Assembly: GCA_964556425.1 (NCBI GenBank)
Contig: CAZKWC010000036.1
Coordinates: 1 to 29,506 of the forward strand
Direction of reading: 5' to 3'
Source: JALQUL01 sp964556425
GTDB lineage: Bacteria > Pseudomonadota > Gammaproteobacteria > Burkholderiales > Burkholderiaceae_C
Length of the DNA stretch: 29,506 bases
Part shown: in pieces, positions 16,401 through 23,578 of the stretch
Position numbering within the stretch: position 1 is the stretch's first letter
Layout: every line of letters starts with the position of its first letter
Position numbers and translations under genes: made by a program
The notes under the pieces: generated by a model
Databases searched by the model: none
What the model was told of the DNA's origin: nothing
Seen by the model: the letters and a program-made list of their open reading frames with translations, nothing else

Positions 16401-17090
16401 TTAACTTGTTTGCTTGTCTGAACCATTACTAGTTAATGGATTGGGAACTATTTCAGGTGTAGTTGCTTGAGTTGGAGTTGGTGCTGGCTTGGTGGTTTTG
16501 GGGGGCTTGGCTACTTTGGGCTCTGCCGTATGAATCAACATCATTGCTTTGGTCATGTCACCTTTGAATAGTTCTGGTAAGGCTTTTAGGCTTCTATCAA
16601 TGGTTTGATCAATTGCGATTCGGTGGTCAAGTGAAGGTTTAGCAAGTACCCAGTTAATCACCTCAGATTTAACCCCCGGATGACCCACTCCTAAACGTAA
16701 ACGCCAATAATTGGCGGTACCCAATTGTGCATGAATATCTCGAAGGCCATTGTGACCTGCATGTGAGCCACCTAATTTGAGTTTGGCTTGACCCGGCACA
16801 ATATCAAGTTCATCATGAATCACCAGAATTTCTTCGGGTTGAATTTTAAAAAAACCGGCTAAAGCCGATACCGACTTTCCCGATAAATTCATAAATGTTT
16901 GAGGTTGTAGTAACCAACGGTGTTGACCATCAATGGTAACTCTTGCCATTAAGCCATGGAATGATTTGTCATTTTGCAAATTCGCGCCTAGCTGTCTGGC
17001 CATTTGATCAATCAACCAAAAACCTGCATTGTGCCGAGTGTCATCATATTTGGTACCAGGATTACCAAGTCCTACAAATAATTTAATCAT
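16401..17090 (-). CDS. pth: Peptidyl-tRNA hydrolase
   Basis: Recycles peptidyl-tRNAs released from stalled ribosomes. The catalytic residues fall at nearly the same positions as in E. coli: N10 (GLGNPG), H20 (DTRHNAG), N68 (QTFMNLSG), D93 (VIHDELD), H113 and N114 (SHAGHNGLRDI). The enzyme core ends near residue 190. The last 40 or so residues are a Pro/Thr/Lys-rich low-complexity tail (from about AEPKVAKPPK), giving 229 residues against the usual 190-200. The start ATG at 17088-17090 is unambiguous. The rplY terminator lies just upstream, so pth probably has its own promoter or depends on read-through. Confidence 0.96.
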   Translation of the reverse strand: MIKLFVGLGNPGTKYDDTRHNAGFWLIDQMARQLGANLQNDKSFHGLMARVTIDGQHRWLLQPQTFMNLSGKSVSALAGFFKIQPEEILVIHDELDIVPGQAKLKLGGSHAGHNGLRDIHAQLGTANYWRLRLGVGHPGVKSEVINWVLAKPSLDHRIAIDQTIDRSLKALPELFKGDMTKAMMLIHTAEPKVAKPPKTTKPAPTPTQATTPEIVPNPLTSNGSDKQTS

Positions 17091-17122
17091 AAAAATGAAT
17101 TAGTAAAAAATGCGTACAAATT

Positions 17123-17147
17123 AAAAACGGCCCGTAATGGGCCGTTT
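17123..17147 (-). terminator. Rho-independent terminator after rplY
   Basis: On the minus strand AAACGGCCC, loop ATTAC, then GGGCCGTTT running into two further Ts: a 9-bp GC-rich stem with U-tract, 33 bp past the rplY stop codon. Confidence 0.85.
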
Positions 17148-17180
17148 GATTCTACCTAATGCAAAATTGCAAGGGGGGAA

Positions 17181-17798
17181 TTATTTCTTTTTGCCCTTGG
17201 CTTTAGGATCTACTACAGGTGCTGCAACGACGATTTCTTCTTCGATAACAGTAACTGCTACTAAAACTGGATTAGGTTTACCGTGGGTAACAGCAGTTAC
17301 ACCATTAGGTAAAGTAATGTCGTTTAAGTGGAGTGAGTGACCTTTAGTCAAGTTAGACAAGTCAACAGCGATGAATTCTGGTAAGTCTGCTGGTAAGCAA
17401 GAAATAGTTAATTCATTGATAACATGGGTTGCTAAGCAGTTGTCTGTTTTAACAGCTGGTGAAGCATCTTGACCACTGTAATGCAATGGAACACGCATAG
17501 TGATTTTGTGATCAGCTAAAACACGTTGGAAGTCAACATGTAAAACTAATGGCTTAAATGGGTGGTATTGAACGTTACGTAACAATACTGGGCTTACTTT
17601 GCCGTCCATTTCCATATCAAGAATAGTAGCGTGGAACGCTTCTTTCTTTAATGCGTGCCATAAAGAATTGTGATCAATTTCAATAACTTCAGGCTTGTTT
17701 GTACCGCCATAAACGATACCAGGTGTACGACCAGCGTTACGAAGACGGCGGCTCGCACCCGTACCTTGTTTGCTGCGATCAAAAGCGACGAATTTCAT
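17181..17798 (-). CDS. rplY: 50S ribosomal protein L25 (long Ctc/TL5 form)
   Basis: Binds 5S rRNA in the large subunit. The 205-residue protein has the N-terminal L25 domain (MKFVAFDRSKQGTGASRRLR, then AGRTPGIVYGG) and the additional beta-rich C-terminal domain of the Ctc/TL5 type (HVDFQRV, RVPLHYSGQDASPAVK, LPEFIAVDLSNLTKGHSLHLNDI), ending in a Lys-rich tail. The start is the ATG at 17796-17798, with GGAG 5 bases upstream; an in-frame extension to 17885 would run through the prs terminator and is rejected. It follows prs, the usual Betaproteobacterial order. The leader contains a second hairpin (17814-17840) close to the ribosome site. Confidence 0.95.
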   Translation of the reverse strand: MKFVAFDRSKQGTGASRRLRNAGRTPGIVYGGTNKPEVIEIDHNSLWHALKKEAFHATILDMEMDGKVSPVLLRNVQYHPFKPLVLHVDFQRVLADHKITMRVPLHYSGQDASPAVKTDNCLATHVINELTISCLPADLPEFIAVDLSNLTKGHSLHLNDITLPNGVTAVTHGKPNPVLVAVTVIEEEIVVAAPVVDPKAKGKKK

Positions 17799-17813
17799 AA
17801 TAACTCCAATAAA

Positions 17814-17840
17814 GAGAACCACCGCGACCAGTGTGTTCTC
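17814..17840 (-). promoter_or_regulatory. Hairpin in the rplY leader just upstream of its ribosome-binding site
   Basis: On the minus strand GAGAAC, a bulged A, and CAC pair with GTG and GTTCTC across an 8-base loop, about 9 bp of stem. It ends a few bases before TTTATTGGAG and the rplY ATG. A leader structure here could affect rplY translation. E. coli L25 is reported to control its own mRNA, but a homologous mechanism here is only inference. Confidence 0.4.
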
Positions 17841-17844
17841 GACT

Positions 17845-17879
17845 AAAAAAGCCTGGTCTGCACTTATTGCATACCAGGC
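17845..17879 (-). terminator. Rho-independent terminator after prs
   Basis: On the minus strand GCCTGGT pairs with ACCAGGC (17873-17879 and 17851-17857), with an inner TGCA/TGCA extension, followed directly by six Ts (17845-17850). It lies 36 bp beyond the prs stop and 46 bp before the rplY start, so it may act as a partial terminator or attenuator between the two genes. Confidence 0.75.
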
Positions 17880-17915
17880 CGACATGATGTCTTCAAAAAG
17901 AAGAAAATTTTAAAA

Positions 17916-18893
17916 TTAATCGTCTTCTGAAAACAAACTCATTACCGAGTCACCGCGGGAAATGCGCTGAATAGTTTCAGCGATTAAAGGACCGACGGAG
18001 AGTTGGCGAATTCTTGGGCAAGCTTTAGCTTGTGCTGATAAAGGAATAGTGTTGGTCACCACTACTTCGTCTAGGGCAGTACCTTTTTCGATACGATCAA
18101 TGGCTGGGCCAGAGAAAACAGGGTGTGTACAGTAAGCATATACTTTTTTAGCACCACGTTCTTTGAGAACTTCGGCTGCTTTCACTAAAGTGCCAGCGGT
18201 ATCTACCATGTCATCCATAATGACGCAGTTACGACCTTCGATTTCACCGATGACATGCATGACTTCGCTGACATTCGCTTTTGGACGGCGTTTGTCAATA
18301 ATGGCCATATCACAACCGAGTTGTTTGGCTAAAGCACGAGCACGTACAACACCACCTACATCTGGTGACACCACAATCAGATCAGAATAATTTTTTTGAC
18401 GTAAGTCGCCTAATAAAATAGGTGAAGCGTAAATATTGTCAACTGGGATGTCAAAGAAACCTTGAATTTGATCAGCATGCAAATCCATGGTGAGCAATCG
18501 GGAAACACCAACAGTTTGTAATAAGTTAGCCACTACTTTGGCGGTAATAGGTACACGCGCAGAACGTGGGCGACGATCTTGACGGGCATAACCAAAATAA
18601 GGAATTACCGCATAAATACGCTCGGCTGATGCACGTTTGAGGGCATCTACCATTACCAACAATTCCATGAGATTGTCATTGGTGGGTGAGCATGTGGATT
18701 GCACCACGAATACGTCACGTGCACGAACGTTTTGGTTAATTTCAACGGTTACTTCGCCGTCAGAAAAACGTCCCACTGTAGCTGAACCTAATGTAAGGCC
18801 GAGTGTGGAAGCGACTTCATTGGCGACATCAGGGATGGCGTTACCAGCGAAGATTAAAAAGTCTGGAGTGGTGATTGGAGTAGTGGTTTGCAT
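17916..18893 (-). CDS. prs: Ribose-phosphate pyrophosphokinase (PRPP synthetase)
   Basis: Makes PRPP from ribose-5-phosphate and ATP for nucleotide, histidine, tryptophan and NAD synthesis. The 325-residue protein shows GRFSDGE (41-47), PYFGYARQDRR (98-108, catalytic flexible loop), DLHADQIQGFF (137-147, the PRPP synthetase signature) and the PRPP-binding DDMVDTAGT (227-235). I start it at the ATG in 18891-18893; an upstream in-frame extension would run back through tRNA-Gln. The tRNA's CCA end is only 25 bp upstream, so prs is probably transcribed with it, the mRNA 5' end being set by tRNA processing. A terminator separates prs from rplY. Confidence 0.96.
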   Translation of the reverse strand: MQTTTPITTPDFLIFAGNAIPDVANEVASTLGLTLGSATVGRFSDGEVTVEINQNVRARDVFVVQSTCSPTNDNLMELLVMVDALKRASAERIYAVIPYFGYARQDRRPRSARVPITAKVVANLLQTVGVSRLLTMDLHADQIQGFFDIPVDNIYASPILLGDLRQKNYSDLIVVSPDVGGVVRARALAKQLGCDMAIIDKRRPKANVSEVMHVIGEIEGRNCVIMDDMVDTAGTLVKAAEVLKERGAKKVYAYCTHPVFSGPAIDRIEKGTALDEVVVTNTIPLSAQAKACPRIRQLSVGPLIAETIQRISRGDSVMSLFSEDD

Positions 18894-18918
18894 TTGCGCA
18901 ATCGATCGAGAAAAATTT

Positions 18919-18995
18919 TGGCAGGGGAAGAAGGATTCGAACCTTCGCATGCTGGAATCAAAATCCAGTGCCTTAACCAGCTTGGCGATTCCCCT
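18919..18995 (-). tRNA. tRNA-Gln (UUG)
   Basis: A 77-nt cloverleaf on the minus strand. Acceptor AGGGGAA pairs with TTCCCCT, D stem is GCC/GGC, anticodon stem CTGGA/TCCAG encloses loop TTTTGAT (anticodon TTG), variable loop is CATGC, and T arm is GAAGG-TTCGAAT-CCTTC. Discriminator G and an encoded CCA follow. Its place between ispE and prs is conserved in Betaproteobacteria. Confidence 0.97.
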
Positions 18996-19048
18996 ACACA
19001 GGTCGTAAAACTAGATTTTACAACCGTTACTCTGTTCAACTGGCCTAA

Positions 19049-19090
19049 CGTAAAGAAAATTTACGGTAAACCACAAACACCTTGTGTTTG
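19049..19090 (-). terminator. Two short hairpins between ispE and tRNA-Gln
   Basis: CAAACAC (19074-19080) pairs with GTGTTTG (19084-19090), and CGTAAA (19049-19054) pairs with TTTACG (19060-19065). Both lie downstream of the ispE stop codon and upstream of tRNA-Gln on the minus strand. Neither has a U-tract, so they may be a weak terminator or processing structures. Confidence 0.3.
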
Positions 19091-19109
19091 ATATTTAAGT
19101 CAAGAAACT

Positions 19110-19976
19110 CTAAGTATTATAAAGCGGATGTTGGCTTAAATTTTTACAAATTCTAAATTGCTGAGAAATATTTTTTAGTTGTTGCTCATGTTGTTCTAAG
19201 AACTTTTCTTTGGGCATTGGCAACCAAGCAAATACAGCACTACCAGAACCTGTCATGCGTCCTTTAAGACCCATTTGGCTCATGAGATGAATAACATCAG
19301 ATATTTCTGGGCAAAGCCTTTCGGCTACTGCTTGCATGTCATTTCTCCCGTAATCATACGGGTCATCTAGCTGTTCAGCAAAGACAGCTAGTGTAGCAGA
19401 TTTTGTGTTGCGTTTTAAGTCTTTTGCAGAAAAAATATCTTTTGTGGATAGGCCTTTATGTGGTTTTATGACTAAAAAATGAGCTTCGGGTAGTTCTATG
19501 GGGGTAATGAATTGACCCACACCTTCCACCCAAGCATTTTTGCCTTTAATAAAAAACGGTACATCAGCACCTAGCTTCAGTCCAATCGAACAAAGTTGAT
19601 TTTGATCAAGGCCAGTTTGCCAAAGGCGATTCAGTCCGATTAAACAAGTTGCTGCATCTGAAGAGCCTCCACCCATACCGGCTTCAGCTGGAATGGATTT
19701 TGCAATTGCAATATGAGCCCCGCTGCTGCATCCGGTGGCTTTTTGTAAGGCATAAGCTGCACGAGTACATAGGTCATCTTCGGGTAAGGGAGTAGTTAAG
19801 TCTTCACGACTAATTTGTCCATTGCTACGTAATTCAAGGTGTATCGTATCTTGCCAATCTAATAAAGAAAAAACCGATTGTAAAAGATGATAGCCATCAG
19901 GGCGACGACCTACTAAGTGCAAAAACAAATTGATTTTGGCTGGGGCTGCTAAATCGTATAGGGTTGTATTGCTCAT
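19110..19976 (-). CDS. ispE: 4-diphosphocytidyl-2-C-methyl-D-erythritol kinase
   Basis: Fourth enzyme-catalysed step after DXP in the non-mevalonate isoprenoid pathway: phosphorylates CDP-methylerythritol. A GHMP kinase of 288 residues with APAKINLFLHLVGRRPDGYH (11-30, catalytic Lys14), the ATP-binding PAEAGMGGGSSDAA (96-109), catalytic Asp138 in GADVPFF, and MTGSGSAVF near the C-terminus. The start ATG at 19974-19976 gives the normal N-terminus, 45 bp after the lolB stop. The lolB-ispE-tRNA-Gln-prs order is a Betaproteobacterial hallmark. Confidence 0.96.
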   Translation of the reverse strand: MSNTTLYDLAAPAKINLFLHLVGRRPDGYHLLQSVFSLLDWQDTIHLELRSNGQISREDLTTPLPEDDLCTRAAYALQKATGCSSGAHIAIAKSIPAEAGMGGGSSDAATCLIGLNRLWQTGLDQNQLCSIGLKLGADVPFFIKGKNAWVEGVGQFITPIELPEAHFLVIKPHKGLSTKDIFSAKDLKRNTKSATLAVFAEQLDDPYDYGRNDMQAVAERLCPEISDVIHLMSQMGLKGRMTGSGSAVFAWLPMPKEKFLEQHEQQLKNISQQFRICKNLSQHPLYNT

Positions 19977-20021
19977 ATGAATGAATAAGTATGGGTGGTT
20001 GGTTGGGGTGATTTGGGTTGT

Positions 20022-20687
20022 TTATTGCGCCACTTTATTTTCTGGTGTGTTCAGTATCAACAAAATTTTGATGGTGGTAAAAGTAGTAGATGCATTTGGC
20101 GGGTTGGTGATTTTTTGTTCTAAGCGCAAACCTCTTTTACCAGACGCAAGGTCGGCATTTTGTGTCAACCAACCTTGGTTTTGTAATTCTTGAGTTTGTT
20201 GCGACTCTAACCAACTAAATAAGGCTTGAACTGGAAATTCTGCACCTAATGCTTGGTATAACAAGGCGTTTAAATTTTCGCTGTTGAGTTCTTTTTTTCC
20301 TTGCCTAAGACTAGCACTGTTGGCGTTCCACTTGATTTGAGCCAATTGTGCTCCTAGGGGACCCATTAAATCGAGTTGGCCTTGCTTGGCTCTGCCGGTT
20401 AACTCAAAATCTAAATTAAAACTTTTTCTGTCTTGATTAGTGGTGTTTTCGCCATGGTGAGCAATAATTTGCAAATTAAGTTTGCCTAAATAAGAACTTT
20501 GTAAGCTGGCCTTTTCAGCATCGTTGGAAGAGTTAACTGCCGCAGTTTGAGTGGGCTCTGAGCTTGTAATGACGGTAGTTTGAGTGGAGGCGAGGTCTTG
20601 ATTAAAAATAGATGGGGTTGTGCTACAAGCAGTTAAAGTCATATAGCTGATGAATATTAAAAGCCAAAGGCGGTTTTTTTCTCTCAT
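20022..20687 (-). CDS. lolB: Outer-membrane lipoprotein LolB
   Basis: Receives lipoproteins from LolA and inserts them into the outer membrane. It is a 221-residue lipoprotein: basic N-terminus, hydrophobic stretch and lipobox LTAC with modified Cys21. The body fits LolB: LGKLNLQIIA, SFNLDFELTGRAKQGQLDLMGPLGAQLAQIKW with the LolB-type LxLxGPLG phrase, and a C-terminal RLEQKI segment. LolB is poorly conserved, so the call rests on the lipobox, the LMGPLGAQLA region and the position directly before ispE. There is a 50-residue Ser/Thr-rich linker after the lipid anchor. Confidence 0.85.
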   Translation of the reverse strand: MREKNRLWLLIFISYMTLTACSTTPSIFNQDLASTQTTVITSSEPTQTAAVNSSNDAEKASLQSSYLGKLNLQIIAHHGENTTNQDRKSFNLDFELTGRAKQGQLDLMGPLGAQLAQIKWNANSASLRQGKKELNSENLNALLYQALGAEFPVQALFSWLESQQTQELQNQGWLTQNADLASGKRGLRLEQKITNPPNASTTFTTIKILLILNTPENKVAQ

Positions 20688-20699
20688 TTTAATAAAATT

Positions 20700-20790
20700 G
20701 GACTTGTGTTAGGTTGGGCTTGATAGGCTAAATATACTATTTTTATAGCACCTACATTCACCTCATAAAAATAGCTTTTTGATCAAGTCC
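20700..20790. repeat. Nested inverted repeats between the TPR gene and lolB
   Basis: CTATTTTTAT (20737-20746) and ATAAAAATAG (20765-20774) are perfect 10-bp inverse copies around an 18-base centre that holds AGGTG twice on the minus strand. Outside them GGGCTTGAT (20716-20724) can pair with ATCAAGTCC (20782-20790) with one mismatch. GGACTTG (20700-20706) offers a second, perfect 7-bp partner for CAAGTCC. The structure lies just past the TPR stop codon and before lolB on the minus strand. It could be a terminator, processing site or operator. Confidence 0.5.
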
Positions 20791-20803
20791 ACTAATGCTG
20801 GCT

Positions 20804-22618
20804 TTAATTAGGAATAGTTTGTTTGTATCGTTCTAAAGTCTCGACTAAAACATCGTAGGGAGCACTAGGGTCATAAGCTTGTTGCCACACATCTAGCGCC
20901 TCAGCTTGTTGACCTGTTACCCATAAAACTTCACCCAAATGGGCTCCAATTTCGGGATGAGGTTCTGCTGCATAGGCTTGTTGAAGCATTTTAAGTGCCT
21001 CTTTATACTCCCCTTTTTTAAACTTCACCCAGGCCAAGCTATCGAGGTACATATAGTTATTAGGTGCAATTTGTAGGGCAGTTTTAATGCTTTGTTGGGC
21101 TAAATTAAGTTCTATGCCTTTTTCAGCCAAAGTAAATCCTAAGCTGTTAAGCCATAAGGCATTTCTGGGTTCTTTTTTTAATAATTGTTGATGCAACTGT
21201 ATAGATTCTTGAGTTCTTCCGAGTTGATTGAGTAATGATGCTTTCCTAAACAACAAAGAATTGTCTTTGGTCTGAGTTTTGATGGCTTTTTCAATGGCAG
21301 TCAATGCTTTTTCAGCTTGATTTTGTCTTTCTAACATTGAAATCCACACTTGTTCTTTTTGATTGGCCGGCAAAAAACTGGAGTTTAATAAATCAAAAGC
21401 TTGTTGGTGTTGATTGGCCGCTATTAAATATTGAATCTCCACTTTTAATTTGGCCTCTACAAAACTGGCATCTGAAATAGTGGCTAATAGACTAGGAATT
21501 TCTGAGAAGTTTTTTTGTGCAATTGCAATTTCGGCTAATTTCAAATTGGAATATTCAAGTAATAATTGTTTTTTCCTGGCATCTTTTTCTAAGTTGAGAT
21601 TTTTTTGTGCATTTAAGAAACGAGTCTTGGCACGTGTCCAAAATAAATAATCCACTTCAAGCTCACCTAAATACACCAATACTTCTGGATGTGGATTATC
21701 CGTGTTGGCTAGAGTATTAAGAGTTTTAAACAATTTACCGCTAGGCTGGTTGCTTCTTTGCCACTGGTAATACGACCGAAATAAAGCAGAGTTGTAGTTA
21801 TTTTGAAGTTGTGTATCTAACCAATTTTGGGTAGGTGCATGATTATTTTTTAATAAATTAAAAACTAAATAGTTAAATTCAGAAGTGTTGTTTTCAGTTA
21901 GGGTTAAACGTTGTAGCGCCTCAAATGCAGCATCATACTGTTGGTTTTCTAAACGTAATGCACCCAATACAAACCAAGTTACTTGAGCCGTTGCAGCGTT
22001 TTTGGTGTAAGGGGCTAAAATGCCTTCTAAAGAGCTAATCTCATTTAAACCTTCAGGGGTTAATCCATATAAACGAATTATTTCTCTAATCATTGACTCA
22101 CGGTTTTCTGGAGGGGTCAATGCCAATGCATTTTTAAAAGCCTCGGTACTTGCTTTATATTGTTTCAATGAAATTAAAGCAGTACTCAAATGCAGGTAGG
22201 GCATTTCTGATTTGGGGTAGGCTTTAATCCAAGCTCTAGAGGCCACAATTACCTGGTCAATAGATTTCGCATTCATTGCAAATCCCACTGACTTTTCAAA
22301 AAACTTTTCATGTGGATAGGTTAACGCGGCCCTCAAGTAAGCCTCGGCAGCATCATTGTAGTTTTGTGAGCCCGCACTAATTTCGCCAGCCATTGACAAA
22401 AACATCAAGCGTATTTCAAGGTTTTTTGGAATATTACCTACTTTTAAACCCGAATTCTGGTTGCTTTCAGCACCAAAGATAGACGTGCTAGCGTTAGTAC
22501 TAGCAGAATTAGCATTTTGTGCAAAACTGGAAGCGGTCCAGCTAGCAAAACCAAGCATTAAAGCGGGTAATACACAAAGCTTGACGGCATTTGCAATAAT
22601 AGTGAGGTGTGATTTCAT
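20804..22618 (-). CDS. Exported TPR-repeat protein
   Basis: Predicted periplasmic or outer-membrane-facing scaffold of 604 residues. A Sec signal covers about residues 1-34 (hydrophobic LCVLPALMLGFASWTASSFA). The rest is helical TPR-like repeat, clearest near the C-terminus (ALWLNSLGFTLAEKGIELNLA, YLDSLAWVKFKKGEYKEALKMLQQAYAAEP, IGAHLGEVLWVTGQQAEALDVWQQA). A TPR protein in this place beside lolB and mutM is common in Betaproteobacteria, but its function is not established; a role in envelope assembly is inference from the neighbour. I start at the ATG in 22616-22618, because the upstream in-frame TTG lacks a ribosome site. Confidence 0.85.
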   Translation of the reverse strand: MKSHLTIIANAVKLCVLPALMLGFASWTASSFAQNANSASTNASTSIFGAESNQNSGLKVGNIPKNLEIRLMFLSMAGEISAGSQNYNDAAEAYLRAALTYPHEKFFEKSVGFAMNAKSIDQVIVASRAWIKAYPKSEMPYLHLSTALISLKQYKASTEAFKNALALTPPENRESMIREIIRLYGLTPEGLNEISSLEGILAPYTKNAATAQVTWFVLGALRLENQQYDAAFEALQRLTLTENNTSEFNYLVFNLLKNNHAPTQNWLDTQLQNNYNSALFRSYYQWQRSNQPSGKLFKTLNTLANTDNPHPEVLVYLGELEVDYLFWTRAKTRFLNAQKNLNLEKDARKKQLLLEYSNLKLAEIAIAQKNFSEIPSLLATISDASFVEAKLKVEIQYLIAANQHQQAFDLLNSSFLPANQKEQVWISMLERQNQAEKALTAIEKAIKTQTKDNSLLFRKASLLNQLGRTQESIQLHQQLLKKEPRNALWLNSLGFTLAEKGIELNLAQQSIKTALQIAPNNYMYLDSLAWVKFKKGEYKEALKMLQQAYAAEPHPEIGAHLGEVLWVTGQQAEALDVWQQAYDPSAPYDVLVETLERYKQTIPN

Positions 22619-22740
22619 TTCAGCATGATAAATCAAGGAAGAGGTGATTGTGTTGTCCCTATTGTAAAAATGCCTGAAGAAACTTGTTAAAGTTCTTTTT
22701 TTGTAGAGATTTGTTCATTTTATTCAGAAAGCCATCTACC

Positions 22741-23568
22741 GTGCCAGAATTACCAGAAGTAGAAGTCACTCGTTTGAGTTTTGTGGACAGGATTGAAAAC
22801 GCCATTATTCAAAAAGTGGTAATGGGTAAGCCATTGCGTTGGCCTTTAGGGATAGAACCCGAGCAACTTCTGTTAAAAACCGTTATAACGGTGAAAAGAC
22901 GTGGGAAATATCTGCTAGTGCAACTTGATCAAGGTGTTTTGTTATTACATCTTGGAATGTCAGGTAGCATACGTTTTGACTCCGAACAACCCAGTAGATT
23001 GCCGCCCTTAGGCCCACACGATCATTTTCAATTAAGCACTAGCAAAGGTATTTTGCGGCTCAATGATCCACGCCGTTTTGGTGCAGTCGTGTATGCAAGT
23101 AGTTTGCAAGCCCCCATCGCCAAAAAGTTACTCGATAAATTAGGGGTTGAGCCTTTGCAAGATGGCTTTACCTTGGCTCAGTTTTATGCGGGTTTACAAA
23201 AACGTAAAACCTCCATTAAAACGGCTTTATTAGCAGGTGATATTGTGGTGGGTGTAGGCAATATTTATGCTTCTGAGGCTTTATTTGAAGCGGGCATCAA
23301 CCCAACCAAGTTGTGCTGTGATGTGAGTAAACCTAAAGTCGAGAAATTACGTCTAGCGATTCAAAAGGTTTTGCAAAATGCATTGGCACAAGGCGGCTCG
23401 ACTTTGCAAAATTTTTCTAGTGCTGAGGGTCAAACTGGATATTTCCAGCTGCAGGCCAATGTATATGGTAGGCAAGGAGAGCCTTGTAGAGTGTGTAGTA
23501 CGCCTATTTTACAAATTACCCAAGGTCAAAGATCCACCTTTTATTGCTCCAAATGTCAAAAAAAATAA
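22741..23568 (+). CDS. mutM: Formamidopyrimidine-DNA glycosylase (Fpg/MutM)
   Basis: Excises 8-oxoguanine and formamidopyrimidines from DNA with AP-lyase activity. The start is set by chemistry: the mature enzyme needs Pro2 as nucleophile, and the GTG at 22741 is followed at once by PELPEVEVTR (P2, E3). This gives 275 residues; the frame upstream of the GTG has no support. Other features are RRGKYLLV with K56, LLHLGMSG, LNDPRRFG, the helix-two-turn-helix region with VGVGNIYASEALF, GGSTLQNFSSAEGQTGYFQ, and the C-terminal zinc finger CRVC/CSKC. mutY follows after 10 bp, pairing two enzymes of the same oxidised-guanine pathway. It is divergent from the TPR gene. Confidence 0.96.
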   Translation: MPELPEVEVTRLSFVDRIENAIIQKVVMGKPLRWPLGIEPEQLLLKTVITVKRRGKYLLVQLDQGVLLLHLGMSGSIRFDSEQPSRLPPLGPHDHFQLSTSKGILRLNDPRRFGAVVYASSLQAPIAKKLLDKLGVEPLQDGFTLAQFYAGLQKRKTSIKTALLAGDIVVGVGNIYASEALFEAGINPTKLCCDVSKPKVEKLRLAIQKVLQNALAQGGSTLQNFSSAEGQTGYFQLQANVYGRQGEPCRVCSTPILQITQGQRSTFYCSKCQKK

Positions 23569-23578
23569 GTTAAAAATA

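Noticed and set aside
17799..17885. Longer N-terminus for rplY
   Set aside because: It would translate through the prs terminator and leader hairpin; L25 proteins begin at MKFVAFDR.
18894..18950. Longer N-terminus for prs
   Set aside because: The extension is an antisense-like read of tRNA-Gln sequence and is absent from Prs proteins.
19981..20193. Plus-strand open frame opposite lolB
   Set aside because: It is a shadow of lolB coding sequence with no independent support; the lolB frame has a signal peptide, lipobox and family motifs.
22684..22740. Longer N-terminus for mutM
   Set aside because: Fpg needs Pro at position 2 as nucleophile, which fixes the GTG at 22741 as the start.
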